NCBI GenBank assembly: GCA_029256485.1
Contig: JAQSXU010000009.1
Coordinates: forward strand, 40,300-104,299
Direction of reading: 5' to 3'
DNA: 64,000 bases
Origin: Clostridiaceae bacterium
GTDB lineage: Bacteria; Bacillota_A; Clostridia; Clostridiales; Clostridiaceae
Below the pieces are notes generated by a model. The model saw nothing but the letters and a program-made list of their open reading frames with translations, had not been told where the DNA came from and did no database searches. The position numbers were made by a program, and so were the translations under genes. Shown piece after piece: positions 25,689 through 34,227 of the stretch. Position 1 is the first letter of the stretch, and each line of letters opens with the position of its first letter.

Positions 25689-27182
25689 ATGGAAGATATT
25701 CTTAAAATTATAAAAGACGGGTCTTTAGATTTTAGGCAAAAAAGGCATGCTTTGGCTGCAGCTGCTGAAAATTCTCTGCCTTATGTAAGTATAAGTAATG
25801 AGGCTGAAAAGTATCTTGAAGGTGGAATCATTTGTGATTTATTTGAAGGCCATGCACCATACAGACCAAGATATATTCTGCCTGATTATAGTGTATTAAT
25901 GAAAAATGGTTGTGAATACCTTGAAATTGAAAAGCCAAAGGATATGTATGAGGCTGTAAATGCATTGCTGATAATGTATTCACATGTGCCTTCTATAACA
26001 TCATACCCAGTTTACCTTGGAGATATTGATTCATTATTAGAACCATTTGTTAATACAGTTACTGAAAAAGAACTGGAAAGCTTGCTGAAGATGTTTTTAA
26101 TAAATATAGACAGAACTCTTCCAGATGCCTTTGTGCACATGGATATAGGACCAAGGGAAACAATGGTGGGAAAGCTTATTCTTAAACTCGAAAAACAGCT
26201 TAAAAAGGCTATTCCAAACATTACTCTTAAATATTCAAAAGAAACCAGTGATGAATTTGCTAAGCTGGCAGTAGAGACAGCATTAACAATTGGAAAGCCA
26301 TACTTTGCAAATGATGCAGAGATTAAAAAATCTACTGGAGAAAATTACTCTGTAGCAAGCTGTTATAATACATTGAAAATAGGCGGAGGGAGTTATACTC
26401 TTGTAAGATTAAATTTAAAAAAATTAGCTGAGGAATCTTCAGATTATGACAGCTTCTTAAAAATTGATCTGCCAAATGCAGTAAATGCTCAATGTGAAAT
26501 AATCAACAGCAGAGCTAGATTTATTGTTGAACAGGTTAAATTCTTTGAAAACTCGTTTTTATCAAAGGAAGGATTTATAGATATTAAAAACTTTACAAGC
26601 ATGGCAGGGGTATTTGGATTATATGAATGTGTGGAAAAGTTTACTAGCGGCCTTAAAATAGGTAAGAATGAAGAAGCTGATAAAATGGCTGAAACCATTG
26701 TAAAAAGTATGCTTGATATAATTAAAAATAATGATGGAGCCTATTGCTATGGATATAATAATAAAATTGGTTTTCATGCACAATCAGGCATTGACTCAGA
26801 TATAGATGTAACTGCAGGTGTAAGGCTTAAAATTGGTGAAGAAATTCCAATTTTTGACCAAATATTAATTCAGGGCAAACTTCAAAAATATTTTGATACA
26901 GGTGTAAGTGACATCTATGTTTTTGATAAAACAGCGGAGAAAAATATAGATGGTGTTTTAAAAATAATAAATGGAGCAATGAAATCTGGAATAAAGGTGT
27001 TTGCTTTAAATTCCTCAGACAGTGATCTAATCAGAATAACAGGTTATTTAGTTAAAAAAAGCGATGTGAATAAATATTTTAATGGACAGCAGGTAAGGGA
27101 AACCACAGTAAAATTTGGAGGAGACAGCATTAAGAAAAATAACATTCTTGGAAGAAAGGTCAGAACCAGCAGTGAAAGCTAA
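25689..27182 (+). CDS. yjjI: YjjI-family glycyl radical enzyme
   Basis: A 497-aa protein of the YjjI group (E. coli YjjI, about 516 aa). I see a candidate catalytic thiyl cysteine at Cys225 in SVASCYNTLKIGGGSYT and a C-terminal glycyl-radical motif RITGY with Gly452, about 45 residues before the end. Both positions fit the pyruvate-formate-lyase superfamily layout. The paired activase overlaps its 3' end. The reaction of YjjI proteins was not established as far as I know. Ribosome site GAGGGTGAA precedes ATG 25689. As a glycyl radical enzyme it would work only under anaerobic conditions. Confidence 0.85.
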   Translation: MEDILKIIKDGSLDFRQKRHALAAAAENSLPYVSISNEAEKYLEGGIICDLFEGHAPYRPRYILPDYSVLMKNGCEYLEIEKPKDMYEAVNALLIMYSHVPSITSYPVYLGDIDSLLEPFVNTVTEKELESLLKMFLINIDRTLPDAFVHMDIGPRETMVGKLILKLEKQLKKAIPNITLKYSKETSDEFAKLAVETALTIGKPYFANDAEIKKSTGENYSVASCYNTLKIGGGSYTLVRLNLKKLAEESSDYDSFLKIDLPNAVNAQCEIINSRARFIVEQVKFFENSFLSKEGFIDIKNFTSMAGVFGLYECVEKFTSGLKIGKNEEADKMAETIVKSMLDIIKNNDGAYCYGYNNKIGFHAQSGIDSDIDVTAGVRLKIGEEIPIFDQILIQGKLQKYFDTGVSDIYVFDKTAEKNIDGVLKIINGAMKSGIKVFALNSSDSDLIRITGYLVKKSDVNKYFNGQQVRETTVKFGGDSIKKNNILGRKVRTSSES

Positions 27183-28005
27183 AATAAATAAAATTATAGA
27201 AAATACCTTCATAGATGGACCTGGGAGCAGATTTGCTGTTTTTTTTCAGCAATGCAATATGACATGTCTGTACTGCCATAATCCTGAAACACAGAAATTA
27301 TGCAGTGACTGTGGTACGTGCGTTCCCAATTGTCCAACAGGAGCATTAAAATTTAATGGAAATAAGGTGGTTTGGGAGAAAAATTTGTGTCAGGGCTGTG
27401 ATACCTGCATAAATGTATGCCCAAACCACTCTTCTCCTAAAATTCTGGAGCTAAGTGTTGAAGATATACTTGAAAGGTTAAAAAAACTTGAACCTTTTTT
27501 GGATGGCATTACCACATCCGGCGGAGAATGCACTCTTAATGGAGAATTTATTTATGAACTTTTTTCTAAAATTAAAAGTGAAACTGACCTTACTACTTTT
27601 ATTGATACCAATGGTACCATAAGTAAAAATATTCTGGAGAAGCTTTGTAAAGTTACTGATGGATTCATGTTTGACTTAAAGTCTTTTAATAGTGAGACTC
27701 ATAAGAAGCTAACTGGTTTGGACAATAACATAGTTAAGGATAATATTAAATATGTTTCTGATAAGAAACTTTTGTATGAAGTTAGAACGGTTTTAGTTGA
27801 AGGCTATACCGACAGTGCAGATGAGATCAGTGAAATATCTAGTTATATTAAAAATTTAAATGATTATACTCACTTAAAACTTATTCCTTTCAGACCCTTT
27901 GGAGTAAAGGGAGATATGAGCACAATGCTGCAATTTAGCAGGGAAAGATATTCATGTTTATTTAATATATCAAAAAATATATTACAGGAAAGGGTAATTG
28001 AATAA
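27172..28005 (+). CDS. yjjW: YjjW-family glycyl radical enzyme activase (radical SAM)
   Basis: Radical SAM activase that installs the glycyl radical on the adjacent enzyme. The SAM cluster motif is CNMTCLYCHNP (CxxxCxxC), followed by a ferredoxin-like insert with CSDCGTCVPNCP and CQGCDTCINVCP for two extra 4Fe-4S clusters. TTSGGECTLN and FIDTNGTISKN follow as in PFL-activase relatives. I take GTG 27172 as start, overlapping the glycyl radical enzyme gene by 11 bases, because the open frame upstream of it is non-conserved coding overlap. That gives 277 aa. The pair is almost certainly one operon. Confidence 0.88.
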   Translation: MKAKINKIIENTFIDGPGSRFAVFFQQCNMTCLYCHNPETQKLCSDCGTCVPNCPTGALKFNGNKVVWEKNLCQGCDTCINVCPNHSSPKILELSVEDILERLKKLEPFLDGITTSGGECTLNGEFIYELFSKIKSETDLTTFIDTNGTISKNILEKLCKVTDGFMFDLKSFNSETHKKLTGLDNNIVKDNIKYVSDKKLLYEVRTVLVEGYTDSADEISEISSYIKNLNDYTHLKLIPFRPFGVKGDMSTMLQFSRERYSCLFNISKNILQERVIE

Positions 28006-28062
28006 CAAAATTATTTTAAAAAGCATACTATATTTTAAAGTAATTTTTAAAAGAGGAAAGAA

Positions 28063-28593
28063 GTGTATAATTTTAATTTCAGTAATTGTTGCCCATGCTA
28101 TAGATGGAATACGTTTCAGCCCAGGGTTATGCCAAGTTCTGCATATGCAGTTATTAATGGAGGACCTGTGGCTCCAAATATAAAGGGAACCATATATTTT
28201 AATGATGTTTCAGGAGGAGTTATGGTTTCTGTAAATGTTACCGGTCTTCCCCTATTTAAAAAGGCTGAGGGGAAAGATAGGCAGGTTGGACCATTTGGTT
28301 TTCATATTCACCAATCAGGGAATTGTAACGTAGGAAATCCAGAAGACCCATTTAAATCTGCAGGAGAGCATTGGAATCCAACTAACCAGCCCCATGGCAA
28401 CCATGCAGGAGATTTCCCAGTGTTGTTTTCTAACAATGGTACAGCAATAATGAGCTTTTTTACAGATAAATTCAAAAGTTCTGATGTTATTGGAAAATCT
28501 GTAATAATTCATGAGAGCCCAGACGATTATACAAGCCAGCCATCTGGAAATTCAGGGAGAAGACTTGCATGTGGAGTTATTAGAGCATATTGA
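28063..28593 (+). CDS. Cu/Zn superoxide dismutase-family protein
   Basis: A 176-aa SodC-type protein. The copper/zinc ligand set is readable: FGFHIHQSGNC (two His), AGEHWNPTNQPHGNHAGDFP (bridging His, two further His and Asp), and VIIHESPDDY (last copper His). The C-terminal GRRLACGVI supplies the disulfide Cys and active-site Arg. So the dismutase centre looks complete. GTG 28063 follows AGAGGAAAG. The N-terminus has a Cys cluster (SNCCPC) and no convincing signal peptide. Unusual but not unique for a strict anaerobe. Confidence 0.85.
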   Translation: MYNFNFSNCCPCYRWNTFQPRVMPSSAYAVINGGPVAPNIKGTIYFNDVSGGVMVSVNVTGLPLFKKAEGKDRQVGPFGFHIHQSGNCNVGNPEDPFKSAGEHWNPTNQPHGNHAGDFPVLFSNNGTAIMSFFTDKFKSSDVIGKSVIIHESPDDYTSQPSGNSGRRLACGVIRAY

Positions 28594-28690
28594 TGATTAG
28601 CATGAACATAGTGTATAATTAAGAAAAGTTGAAAGCGTATGGTAGTTACTGTAGAATGTTAATTATCAACTAAATAAAGGGGTGGAGTTT

Positions 28691-28903
28691 TTGATTACTT
28701 TATTTGTACTTTTACTTGTTGGACTTATATTATATGCTGTGTTTTCCATAATTGGACTAGTGGTTTTACCTTTAGCAGGGGTAGCTTTAATAATGGCGCT
28801 TATACTATCAATAATTGGCTTGGCATTTAAAATAGTATTTTCTAAACCAATGCTGATATTAATTATCATTTTATTTATAGTATACACGTTAAAAAAGAAA
28901 TAG
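28691..28903 (+). CDS. Small membrane protein, two hydrophobic segments
   Basis: About 70 residues, almost entirely hydrophobic, ending in a Lys-rich tail (YTLKKK). Two or three membrane segments are predicted by eye. GGGGTGGAG stands before TTG 28691; a GTG at 28682 is the alternative start. No family recognised. It is followed by a strong terminator and lies between sodC-like and dinB genes in the same direction. Confidence 0.6.
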   Translation: MITLFVLLLVGLILYAVFSIIGLVVLPLAGVALIMALILSIIGLAFKIVFSKPMLILIIILFIVYTLKKK

Positions 28904-28928
28904 CAGTCTATTTTATAAAACCTGGATA

Positions 28929-28958
28929 CCCTTTTAGGAGTTACCTAAAAGGGTTTTT
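28929..28958 (+). terminator. Terminator before dinB
   Basis: Perfect 10-bp stem CCCTTTTAGG / CCTAAAAGGG, 5-nt loop, five T. Confidence 0.92.
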
Positions 28959-28985
28959 AATAGTGAATTATTTAAGGGTGGTTAT

Positions 28986-30149
28986 ATGAGAAGTATTTTA
29001 CATGTGGATTTAAACTGTTTTTTTGCATCTGTTGAAGCAGCAGAAAATACTGAACTTAAAGGAAAACCAATTGCCGTTGCAGGAGAAAAGGAAAGCAGGA
29101 GGGGAATAGTACTCACTGCTTCCTATGAAGCAAGAGCTTTTGGTGTTAAAACTACTATGACTGTAATGGAAGCGGAAAAATTATGCCCCAACTTGATTTT
29201 TATTAGACCTCATTTTAACAAGTATGAGGAATATTCAAATAAAGTTATGGAAATATTAAGCAAAGTATCTTCAAGTATAGAAATATTTAGTATAGATGAG
29301 GCTTGGCTGGATATAACCGACTTTATTAAAGATAATAAAAGTCCTGTTGAAATTGCTGACAGCATTAGAAATACAATTGAAAAGTCACTAAATATTACAG
29401 CTAGTGTAGGAGTGTCTTATTGCAAGGTTATGGCCAAAATGGCATCTGATTTAAAAAAACCAAATGCTACATCTGTTATATTTGAGGAACATATTAAATC
29501 AATTTTATGGCCTATGAAAATCAGAGAATTATTTGGCGTGGGGAAGCAAATGGAAAAGAAATTGAATAACATTGGAATATTTACTATAGGGGATTTAGCA
29601 TGCGCTCCATTATCATATATTGAAACAACTTTTGGCAAGTGGGGAAGACAGTTATGGCAATATGCAAATGGCATAGATAACTCTAGAGTTCAAACTAGAA
29701 ACAGTATTTCTAAAGGAATTGGTAATTCAATAACGCTTTCCAGAGACATTAAAGCAAAAGAAGAAGGTCTGAACATAATAAATGGATTATGCCAAACAGT
29801 AAGCCACAGATTATTGGAGGAAAGTTGTGAGGGAGATACAATTGAAATTTCCATAAAGTTTAATGACTTTGAGTACATATCAAGACAAAAAAAAATAAAT
29901 TTTTACACAAACAAAGCAGGAGAAATTTATGAACAGGCTTCAAAGTTATTTAACAACCATTGGGATGAAAAAACTCCAATAAGACTATTGGGGGTAAGAG
30001 TTACGGGTATTAAGCCTACAGGAACTTTTAAGCAATTAAGTTTATTTGACGAAGCAGACCCAAAAAGAAGAAAAATTGACAAGTGTATAAAGGACATAAG
30101 AGATAAATATGGATTAGACTCAATAAAAAATGGATCAAATTTAAGATAG
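28986..30149 (+). CDS. dinB: DNA polymerase IV (Y-family)
   Basis: Error-prone translesion polymerase, 387 aa. The N-terminus HVDLNCFFASVEAAEN carries the first catalytic Asp, and SIDEAWLDITDF the Asp-Glu pair (SIDEA). Then come the thumb and little-finger regions with GVGKQMEKKLNNIGIFTIGDLA (helix-hairpin-helix) and LGVRVTGI. It lacks an obvious beta-clamp motif other than KQLSLFD near residue 350 (QLSLF), which is a good match to the clamp-binding pentapeptide. AAGGGTGG precedes ATG 28986. No LexA box was recognised upstream. Confidence 0.95.
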   Translation: MRSILHVDLNCFFASVEAAENTELKGKPIAVAGEKESRRGIVLTASYEARAFGVKTTMTVMEAEKLCPNLIFIRPHFNKYEEYSNKVMEILSKVSSSIEIFSIDEAWLDITDFIKDNKSPVEIADSIRNTIEKSLNITASVGVSYCKVMAKMASDLKKPNATSVIFEEHIKSILWPMKIRELFGVGKQMEKKLNNIGIFTIGDLACAPLSYIETTFGKWGRQLWQYANGIDNSRVQTRNSISKGIGNSITLSRDIKAKEEGLNIINGLCQTVSHRLLEESCEGDTIEISIKFNDFEYISRQKKINFYTNKAGEIYEQASKLFNNHWDEKTPIRLLGVRVTGIKPTGTFKQLSLFDEADPKRRKIDKCIKDIRDKYGLDSIKNGSNLR

Positions 30150-30279
30150 TTAATATTTTAAACATTTACACAGATAAATATAAAGATAAACTATGTTTTA
30201 GAAATTGAATTTTATGCTTAATATTCGCAATGGTACGAACATAAAATACTAAAAATCCAATAAAAATTTGTAATTACCA

Positions 30280-30308
30280 TTGACTAATGTGACAATGTTT
30301 GATAACAT
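30280..30308 (+). promoter_or_regulatory. Possible promoter of the purine permease
   Basis: TTGACT (30280-30285), 17 bases, TAACAT (30303-30308). The -10 is weak. CGAAC motifs lie near 30235 and 30320. Confidence 0.4.
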
Positions 30309-30389
30309 AATTAACGTAATAAGCGAACTTATTTCCATAAGATTGGTAATAATCCGAGGAAATAATTTTTGTTTTTAGGAGGATAACAA

Positions 30390-31805
30390 ATGGAAAAACA
30401 AAATAAGGAATCATTTTTAAATTCATTTTTTAAGCTATCAGAAAATAATACAAATGTTAAAACTGAAGTGCTTGCAGGAATAACTACATTTATTACTATG
30501 GCATATATAATTTTTGTAAATCCTACAATTCTTATGCAAGCAGGCATGAACTCAAAACATTTATTGGGAGATGCTGCAGTTAAAGCTGGATTATCTTCAA
30601 TAAATGATCCTGTAGTTGCATCTGTATTTGCAGCAACATGTATTGCAGCTGCAATAGGAACATTGGTTATGGCATTATATGCTAATTTACCATTTGCTCA
30701 GGCACCAGGAATGGGGTTGAATGCATTTTTTACTTACAGTGTTTGTTTAACATTAGGATACACATGGCAGCAAGCTTTAGCAGCAGTATTTGTATCGGGT
30801 GTATTATTTATAATAATTACTGTAACATCAATAAGAGAAAAAATAGTTGACGCACTTCCGCATAATTTAAAATTGGCTATTTCGGGCGGTATTGGACTGT
30901 TTATTGCATTAATAGGATTAAAAAGCGGCGGAATAATAGTATCAAGTCCAGAGACTCTAGTTACATTTGGAAAGTTGACAAATGTGCATGCTATATTGAC
31001 ATTAATAGGTATTGTAATCACAGGAATATTAATGGCAAGAGGAGTAAAAGCTTCTATTTTGCTGGGTATTCTTTTAACAACAGTGATAGGTATTCCATTG
31101 GGTTTAACTCATTTAGCAGGAGCAACAGTAATAAGTGCACCTCCTTCCTTAGCACCAACATTTTTAGCTCTAGATTTTAAAGGATTATTAGGTGCTGGAA
31201 AAGGTGGAGCATTAGGTGCATTTACTGCAATAGTAATGGTAATAATTACATTCAGCTTAGTTGATTTGTTTGATACCATAGGAACATTGGTTGGAACAGC
31301 TCAAAAGGCAAAAATGGTTGATAAAGACGGAAGAGTTAAGAATATGCATAAAGCTTTATTAAGTGATGCTTTAGCAACAACAGTTGGTTCATTACTTGGA
31401 ACAAGTACAGTAGTAACATATGTAGAGTCAACATCAGGTATTTCACAAGGCGGAAGAACAGGATTAACATCCTTAACCACAGGAGTAATGTTCATATTAG
31501 CATTATTCTTTGGCGGACTTGTAGGTATAGTACCAGCAGAAGCAACGGCTCCCGCATTAATAATTGTTGGTGTACTTATGATGAGTGCAGTAACTAAAAT
31601 TAATTTCGAAGATTTTACAGAAGCTTTACCAGCATTCTTTACTATAGCAATTATGCCTTTCAGCTACAGTATTGCAAACGGAATAGCTGCTGGAATAATA
31701 TTTTATCCAATAATGAAAATTGTAACAGGTAAGTCAAAGGAAGTTCATCCTATAGTTTATGTATTAGCGGCATTGTTCATCTTAAGATTTACTATATTAC
31801 CATAA
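30390..31805 (+). CDS. NCS2-family purine permease
   Basis: A 471-aa membrane transporter of the AzgA/PbuG/PbuO group (adenine, guanine or hypoxanthine uptake). Signatures are AGITTFITMAYIIFVNP at the start, NLPFAQAPGMGLNAFFTYSVC, and near the middle TFSLVDLFDTIGTLVGTA and STVVTYVESTSGISQGGRTG. Those place it in the nucleobase:cation symporter-2, AzgA-like clade rather than the uracil/xanthine clade. TAGGAGG precedes ATG 30390. No purine riboswitch is seen before it, although the pur operon 2 kb downstream has one. Followed by a terminator. Confidence 0.93.
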   Translation: MEKQNKESFLNSFFKLSENNTNVKTEVLAGITTFITMAYIIFVNPTILMQAGMNSKHLLGDAAVKAGLSSINDPVVASVFAATCIAAAIGTLVMALYANLPFAQAPGMGLNAFFTYSVCLTLGYTWQQALAAVFVSGVLFIIITVTSIREKIVDALPHNLKLAISGGIGLFIALIGLKSGGIIVSSPETLVTFGKLTNVHAILTLIGIVITGILMARGVKASILLGILLTTVIGIPLGLTHLAGATVISAPPSLAPTFLALDFKGLLGAGKGGALGAFTAIVMVIITFSLVDLFDTIGTLVGTAQKAKMVDKDGRVKNMHKALLSDALATTVGSLLGTSTVVTYVESTSGISQGGRTGLTSLTTGVMFILALFFGGLVGIVPAEATAPALIIVGVLMMSAVTKINFEDFTEALPAFFTIAIMPFSYSIANGIAAGIIFYPIMKIVTGKSKEVHPIVYVLAALFILRFTILP

Positions 31806-31824
31806 TTATAGACAAAGTTAATTA

Positions 31825-31859
31825 AAATACCCTGGAGATAAATTCTTCAGGGTATTTTT
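31825..31859 (+). terminator. Terminator after the purine permease
   Basis: AAATACCCTG / CAGGGTATTT stem with a 13-nt loop and a T-run. Confidence 0.9.
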
Positions 31860-31957
31860 GTAATTTTTTATAAACTATTTCATAATTTATTTCATATATA
31901 ATAAATTTATATAATGTATCCACAGCATATATTATTTTTGTGAAAGGAAATATAATA

Positions 31958-32554
31958 ATGAAAAAGTTATTTAAAATTGCTACAGGAATAATTTTAATAA
32001 TAATATTTATAATTATTATTACTTCAATAAGTATTTATAATTTTGGCTGGAAGTCAAAACCTGTTAAATCAGATACGGCAATAATACTAGGATGCCAAGT
32101 CTATGGAAGTGTTCCTAGTCCATTTTTAATGTGGAGATGTGATGAGGGCTTCAGGCTTTACAAAGAGGGTATTGTAAATAAAATAATTGTTTCCGGAGGA
32201 AAGGGACAGGGAGAAAATATATCTGAAGCACAGGCAATGAAGGAATATCTAATCAGTAAAGGGATGGACAAGGCCAACATTATAATTGAAGACAAATCAG
32301 CATCTACAGCAGCAAATTTAATAAATTCCAAGAAGCTTATGAATGAATATAACTTAAAAACAGCTGTTATTGTTTCAAATAAATATCATTTGAAAAGAGC
32401 ATCACTTATAGCAAAATCATTAGATATTAACGCATCATACTCGGGAGTATTTGTAACGCCATATAAAAACCATGAATATTATGGATTCATAAGGGAAATA
32501 CCTGCACTGATGAAATATTATATTGTGAAAGTTTATTCTTTTATAAAATATTAA
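31958..32554 (+). CDS. SanA/YdcF-family (DUF218) membrane protein
   Basis: A 198-aa protein with one N-terminal membrane anchor (ATGIILIIIFIIIITSISIY) and an extracytoplasmic DUF218 domain: DTAIILGCQVYG, VSGGKGQGENISEAQAM, and EDKSASTAANL, ending with the SNKYHLKRASLIAKSL motif. Members such as E. coli SanA and ElyC influence envelope integrity; the biochemical activity is uncertain. AAAGGAAA precedes ATG 31958, preferred over a GTG six codons upstream. Confidence 0.88.
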   Translation: MKKLFKIATGIILIIIFIIIITSISIYNFGWKSKPVKSDTAIILGCQVYGSVPSPFLMWRCDEGFRLYKEGIVNKIIVSGGKGQGENISEAQAMKEYLISKGMDKANIIIEDKSASTAANLINSKKLMNEYNLKTAVIVSNKYHLKRASLIAKSLDINASYSGVFVTPYKNHEYYGFIREIPALMKYYIVKVYSFIKY

Positions 32555-32614
32555 GAGGAAAAATTGGTAAAATATAGAATATATACATATATAATATTAT
32601 TTGGAGGGGTTAAA

Positions 32615-32860
32615 GTGGATAAATTATATTTTTGTACTGATTGCAAAAGAGTGTTAAAGGAATCAAATCAGTGTGAATACTGTAACGGCAGTTCAATTAA
32701 GGAACTAAATGTTGGGGTTCCTGTTAATGTTATTGGAACAAAACTTAAGGGGAAAGTTTTGAAAGTTAAGGCTGGAAATGTAAAATTATTAATTAAGGAT
32801 GAAAATAGAGATATGTATATAAAAGAATATGAAGCAGAAAAATTAAGAAAGGTAATTTAA
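32615..32860 (+). CDS. Small zinc-ribbon protein
   Basis: An 81-aa protein with an N-terminal four-cysteine zinc ribbon (FCTDCKRV ... QCEYCNGSS) followed by a beta-rich segment (VPVNVIGTKLKGKVLKVKAGN) that may be a small OB- or KOW-like barrel. The start is GTG 32615, after GGAGGGG. No function assigned. It follows the DUF218 gene by 60 bases and ends at a bidirectional terminator. Confidence 0.75.
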   Translation: MDKLYFCTDCKRVLKESNQCEYCNGSSIKELNVGVPVNVIGTKLKGKVLKVKAGNVKLLIKDENRDMYIKEYEAEKLRKVI

Positions 32861-32874
32861 TAATAGGAAATTTT

Positions 32875-32916
32875 AATTAAGGGGCGTTTATTTAATAAAT
32901 AGACAGCTCCTTAATT
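32875..32916. terminator. Bidirectional terminator
   Basis: AATTAAGG / CCTTAATT outer stem with inner TATTT / AATA pairing between convergent genes. Confidence 0.75.
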
Positions 32917-33236
32917 TATTTGTGTTTTTCATTAAAATCATGTAAAGCCTTAAACAATTCCTGCTGAGTTGTAATTTGAGACTGAAGAGACCAAACATTT
33001 GAACCATAATTAAAGCTCTCATTTAATATGCTTTCAAAATTACTTTTCCAGTCTTCGTTTAATTTATCTAAAAATTCTTTCTGAGCATCATCAGGCATTT
33101 CATAAAAGAAATCTTTTATTTCGATATTGAAGTTTTTTAAGTTTATAGAAATTTCTTCAGTTCTTTTTTTGAAGTTATTTCTAGAAAAATATATGGTAAA
33201 CGCAAAAATTCCTACAAAAACAATTACAACTTCCAT
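32916..33236 (-). CDS. Membrane-anchored small protein with helical tail
   Basis: A 106-aa protein starting at ATG 33236 (GAGGTGGAT upstream). It has one membrane segment (VVIVFVGIFAFTIYFS) followed by a charged, probably alpha-helical domain (KKRTEEISINLKNFNIEIKDFFYEMPDD). No family recognised. An ATG 23 codons earlier lacks a ribosome site. Confidence 0.65.
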   Translation of the reverse strand: MEVVIVFVGIFAFTIYFSRNNFKKRTEEISINLKNFNIEIKDFFYEMPDDAQKEFLDKLNEDWKSNFESILNESFNYGSNVWSLQSQITTQQELFKALHDFNEKHK

Positions 33237-33471
33237 ATTATCCACCTCGATTAGTAGTAGTGTAATTTTATTATACAATATGTTAATATGAAGTTCCAGT
33301 TTCAATAATTATCATTATAAAGTTCGGCATGGTATGAAAGATAAAGCAATAATGTTGACGATAGGTTAATAAAATACGAACAATATATATAAAAAATAAG
33401 CAAATATATTGTATTTTAAAATATCTTATGTTAATATAAAGACAAGATATCAATAACAATTGAATAAAAGA

Positions 33472-33538
33472 TTCATATAATCCTGATAATATGGTTCGGG
33501 AGTTTCTACAAGAAAACCTTAAATTTTCTGTCTATGAA
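33472..33538 (+). ncRNA. Purine riboswitch aptamer, guanine class
   Basis: The 67-base aptamer has P1 TTCATA / TATGAA, the J1/2 TATAATC, L2 ATAATATGG, J2/3 AGTTTCTAC and P3 AGAAAA / TTTTCT. The discriminating base in J3/1 (GTCTAT) is C, matching the guanine/hypoxanthine class (adenine class has U). The base before it is U where xpt has A. It stands about 210 bases before purE, so excess guanine should shut down purECFMNHD. Confidence 0.88.
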
Positions 33539-33543
33539 GTAAG

Positions 33544-33637
33544 ACTATGTTTCAATCATTTAGTATATCTTTCGCGCGGAACTCAGCGGAGCTGAGTAGA
33601 GAGAGCGAATATAGATATACTTTGATTAAAGTATAGT
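33544..33637 (+). repeat. Long imperfect hairpin inside the pur leader
   Basis: ACTATGTTTCAATCA (33544-33558) pairs with TGATTAAAGTATAGT (33623-33637), AGTATATCT (33562) with AGATATACT (33613), and CTCAGC (33582) with GCTGAG (33591). The whole 94 bases fold into one arm with a comparatively GC-rich tip. There is no T-run directly after it, so it is not the riboswitch terminator. It may be an inserted palindromic element or a spacer structure. Confidence 0.6.
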
Positions 33638-33696
33638 AAGGCTACGCTTCAATGGCATAGTGTTCATTTGTCGTCTCAATTTAAGGGTAATTTTTG

Positions 33697-33735
33697 TCGT
33701 CAGATTCTCCATAGGATTTGATGATTTTTTATTTT
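33697..33735 (+). terminator. Riboswitch-controlled terminator before purE
   Basis: TCGTCAGATTCT (33697-33708) pairs fully, with three G-T pairs, to AGGATTTGATGA (33713-33724) around a CCAT loop, followed by TTTTTTATTTT. CTATG of the aptamer P1 3' strand can pair with CATAG in the loop and 3' arm, giving an antiterminator when guanine is absent. Confidence 0.75.
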
Positions 33736-33747
33736 AGGAGGTAAAAC

Positions 33748-34227
33748 ATGAAGGTTGCAATAATTTTTGGCAGTAAATCAGATACTGAAAAAATGAAGGG
33801 GGCTGCTGTGGCCCTTAAGGAATTTGGAATTGAGTATAAAGCATTAGTTCTTTCAGCCCATAGGGTTCCTGAAAAATTAACTCAGGTTATTCAAGAACTG
33901 GAGGCAGATGATTACCAGTGTATAATAGCCGGTGCTGGACTTGCAGCCCATTTACCAGGGGTAATAGCATCTCAAACAACTATCCCTGTCATCGGAGTGC
34001 CCATTAATGGTGCATTAGAAGGTATGGATGCACTTTTATCAATAGTTCAAATGCCAAAATCTATCCCAGTTGCAACTGTTGGCATAAACAATAGTTATAA
34101 TGCAGGAATGCTGGCAGTAGAAATACTGGCTTTAAAATACCCAGAACTTAAGGGAAAACTTATAAAATTCAGAATAGAAATGAAAGAGAAATTTATTAAG
34201 GAAAACGAAGAAGGAGTGGAATTTTAA
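33748..34227 (+). CDS. purE: N5-carboxyaminoimidazole ribonucleotide mutase
   Basis: Converts N5-CAIR to CAIR in purine synthesis. The 159-aa class I PurE has the phosphate-binding GSKSDTEKMKGA, SAHRVPEKL with the catalytic His, and AGAGLAAHLPGVIASQTTIPVIGVP. TAGGAGGT precedes ATG 33748. It is the first gene of the riboswitch-controlled pur operon; no purK follows, so N5-CAIR must come from purK elsewhere or the enzyme works directly with bicarbonate-supplied CAIR chemistry. It is adjacent to purC without a gap. Confidence 0.96.
   Translation: MKVAIIFGSKSDTEKMKGAAVALKEFGIEYKALVLSAHRVPEKLTQVIQELEADDYQCIIAGAGLAAHLPGVIASQTTIPVIGVPINGALEGMDALLSIVQMPKSIPVATVGINNSYNAGMLAVEILALKYPELKGKLIKFRIEMKEKFIKENEEGVEF

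Noticed and set aside
30210..30335. PurR boxes (CGAAC motifs) before the purine permease and, with others at 33320 and 33377, before purE
   Set aside because: Flanking consensus and the paired inverted spacing of PurR boxes are not met; short motif expected by chance.
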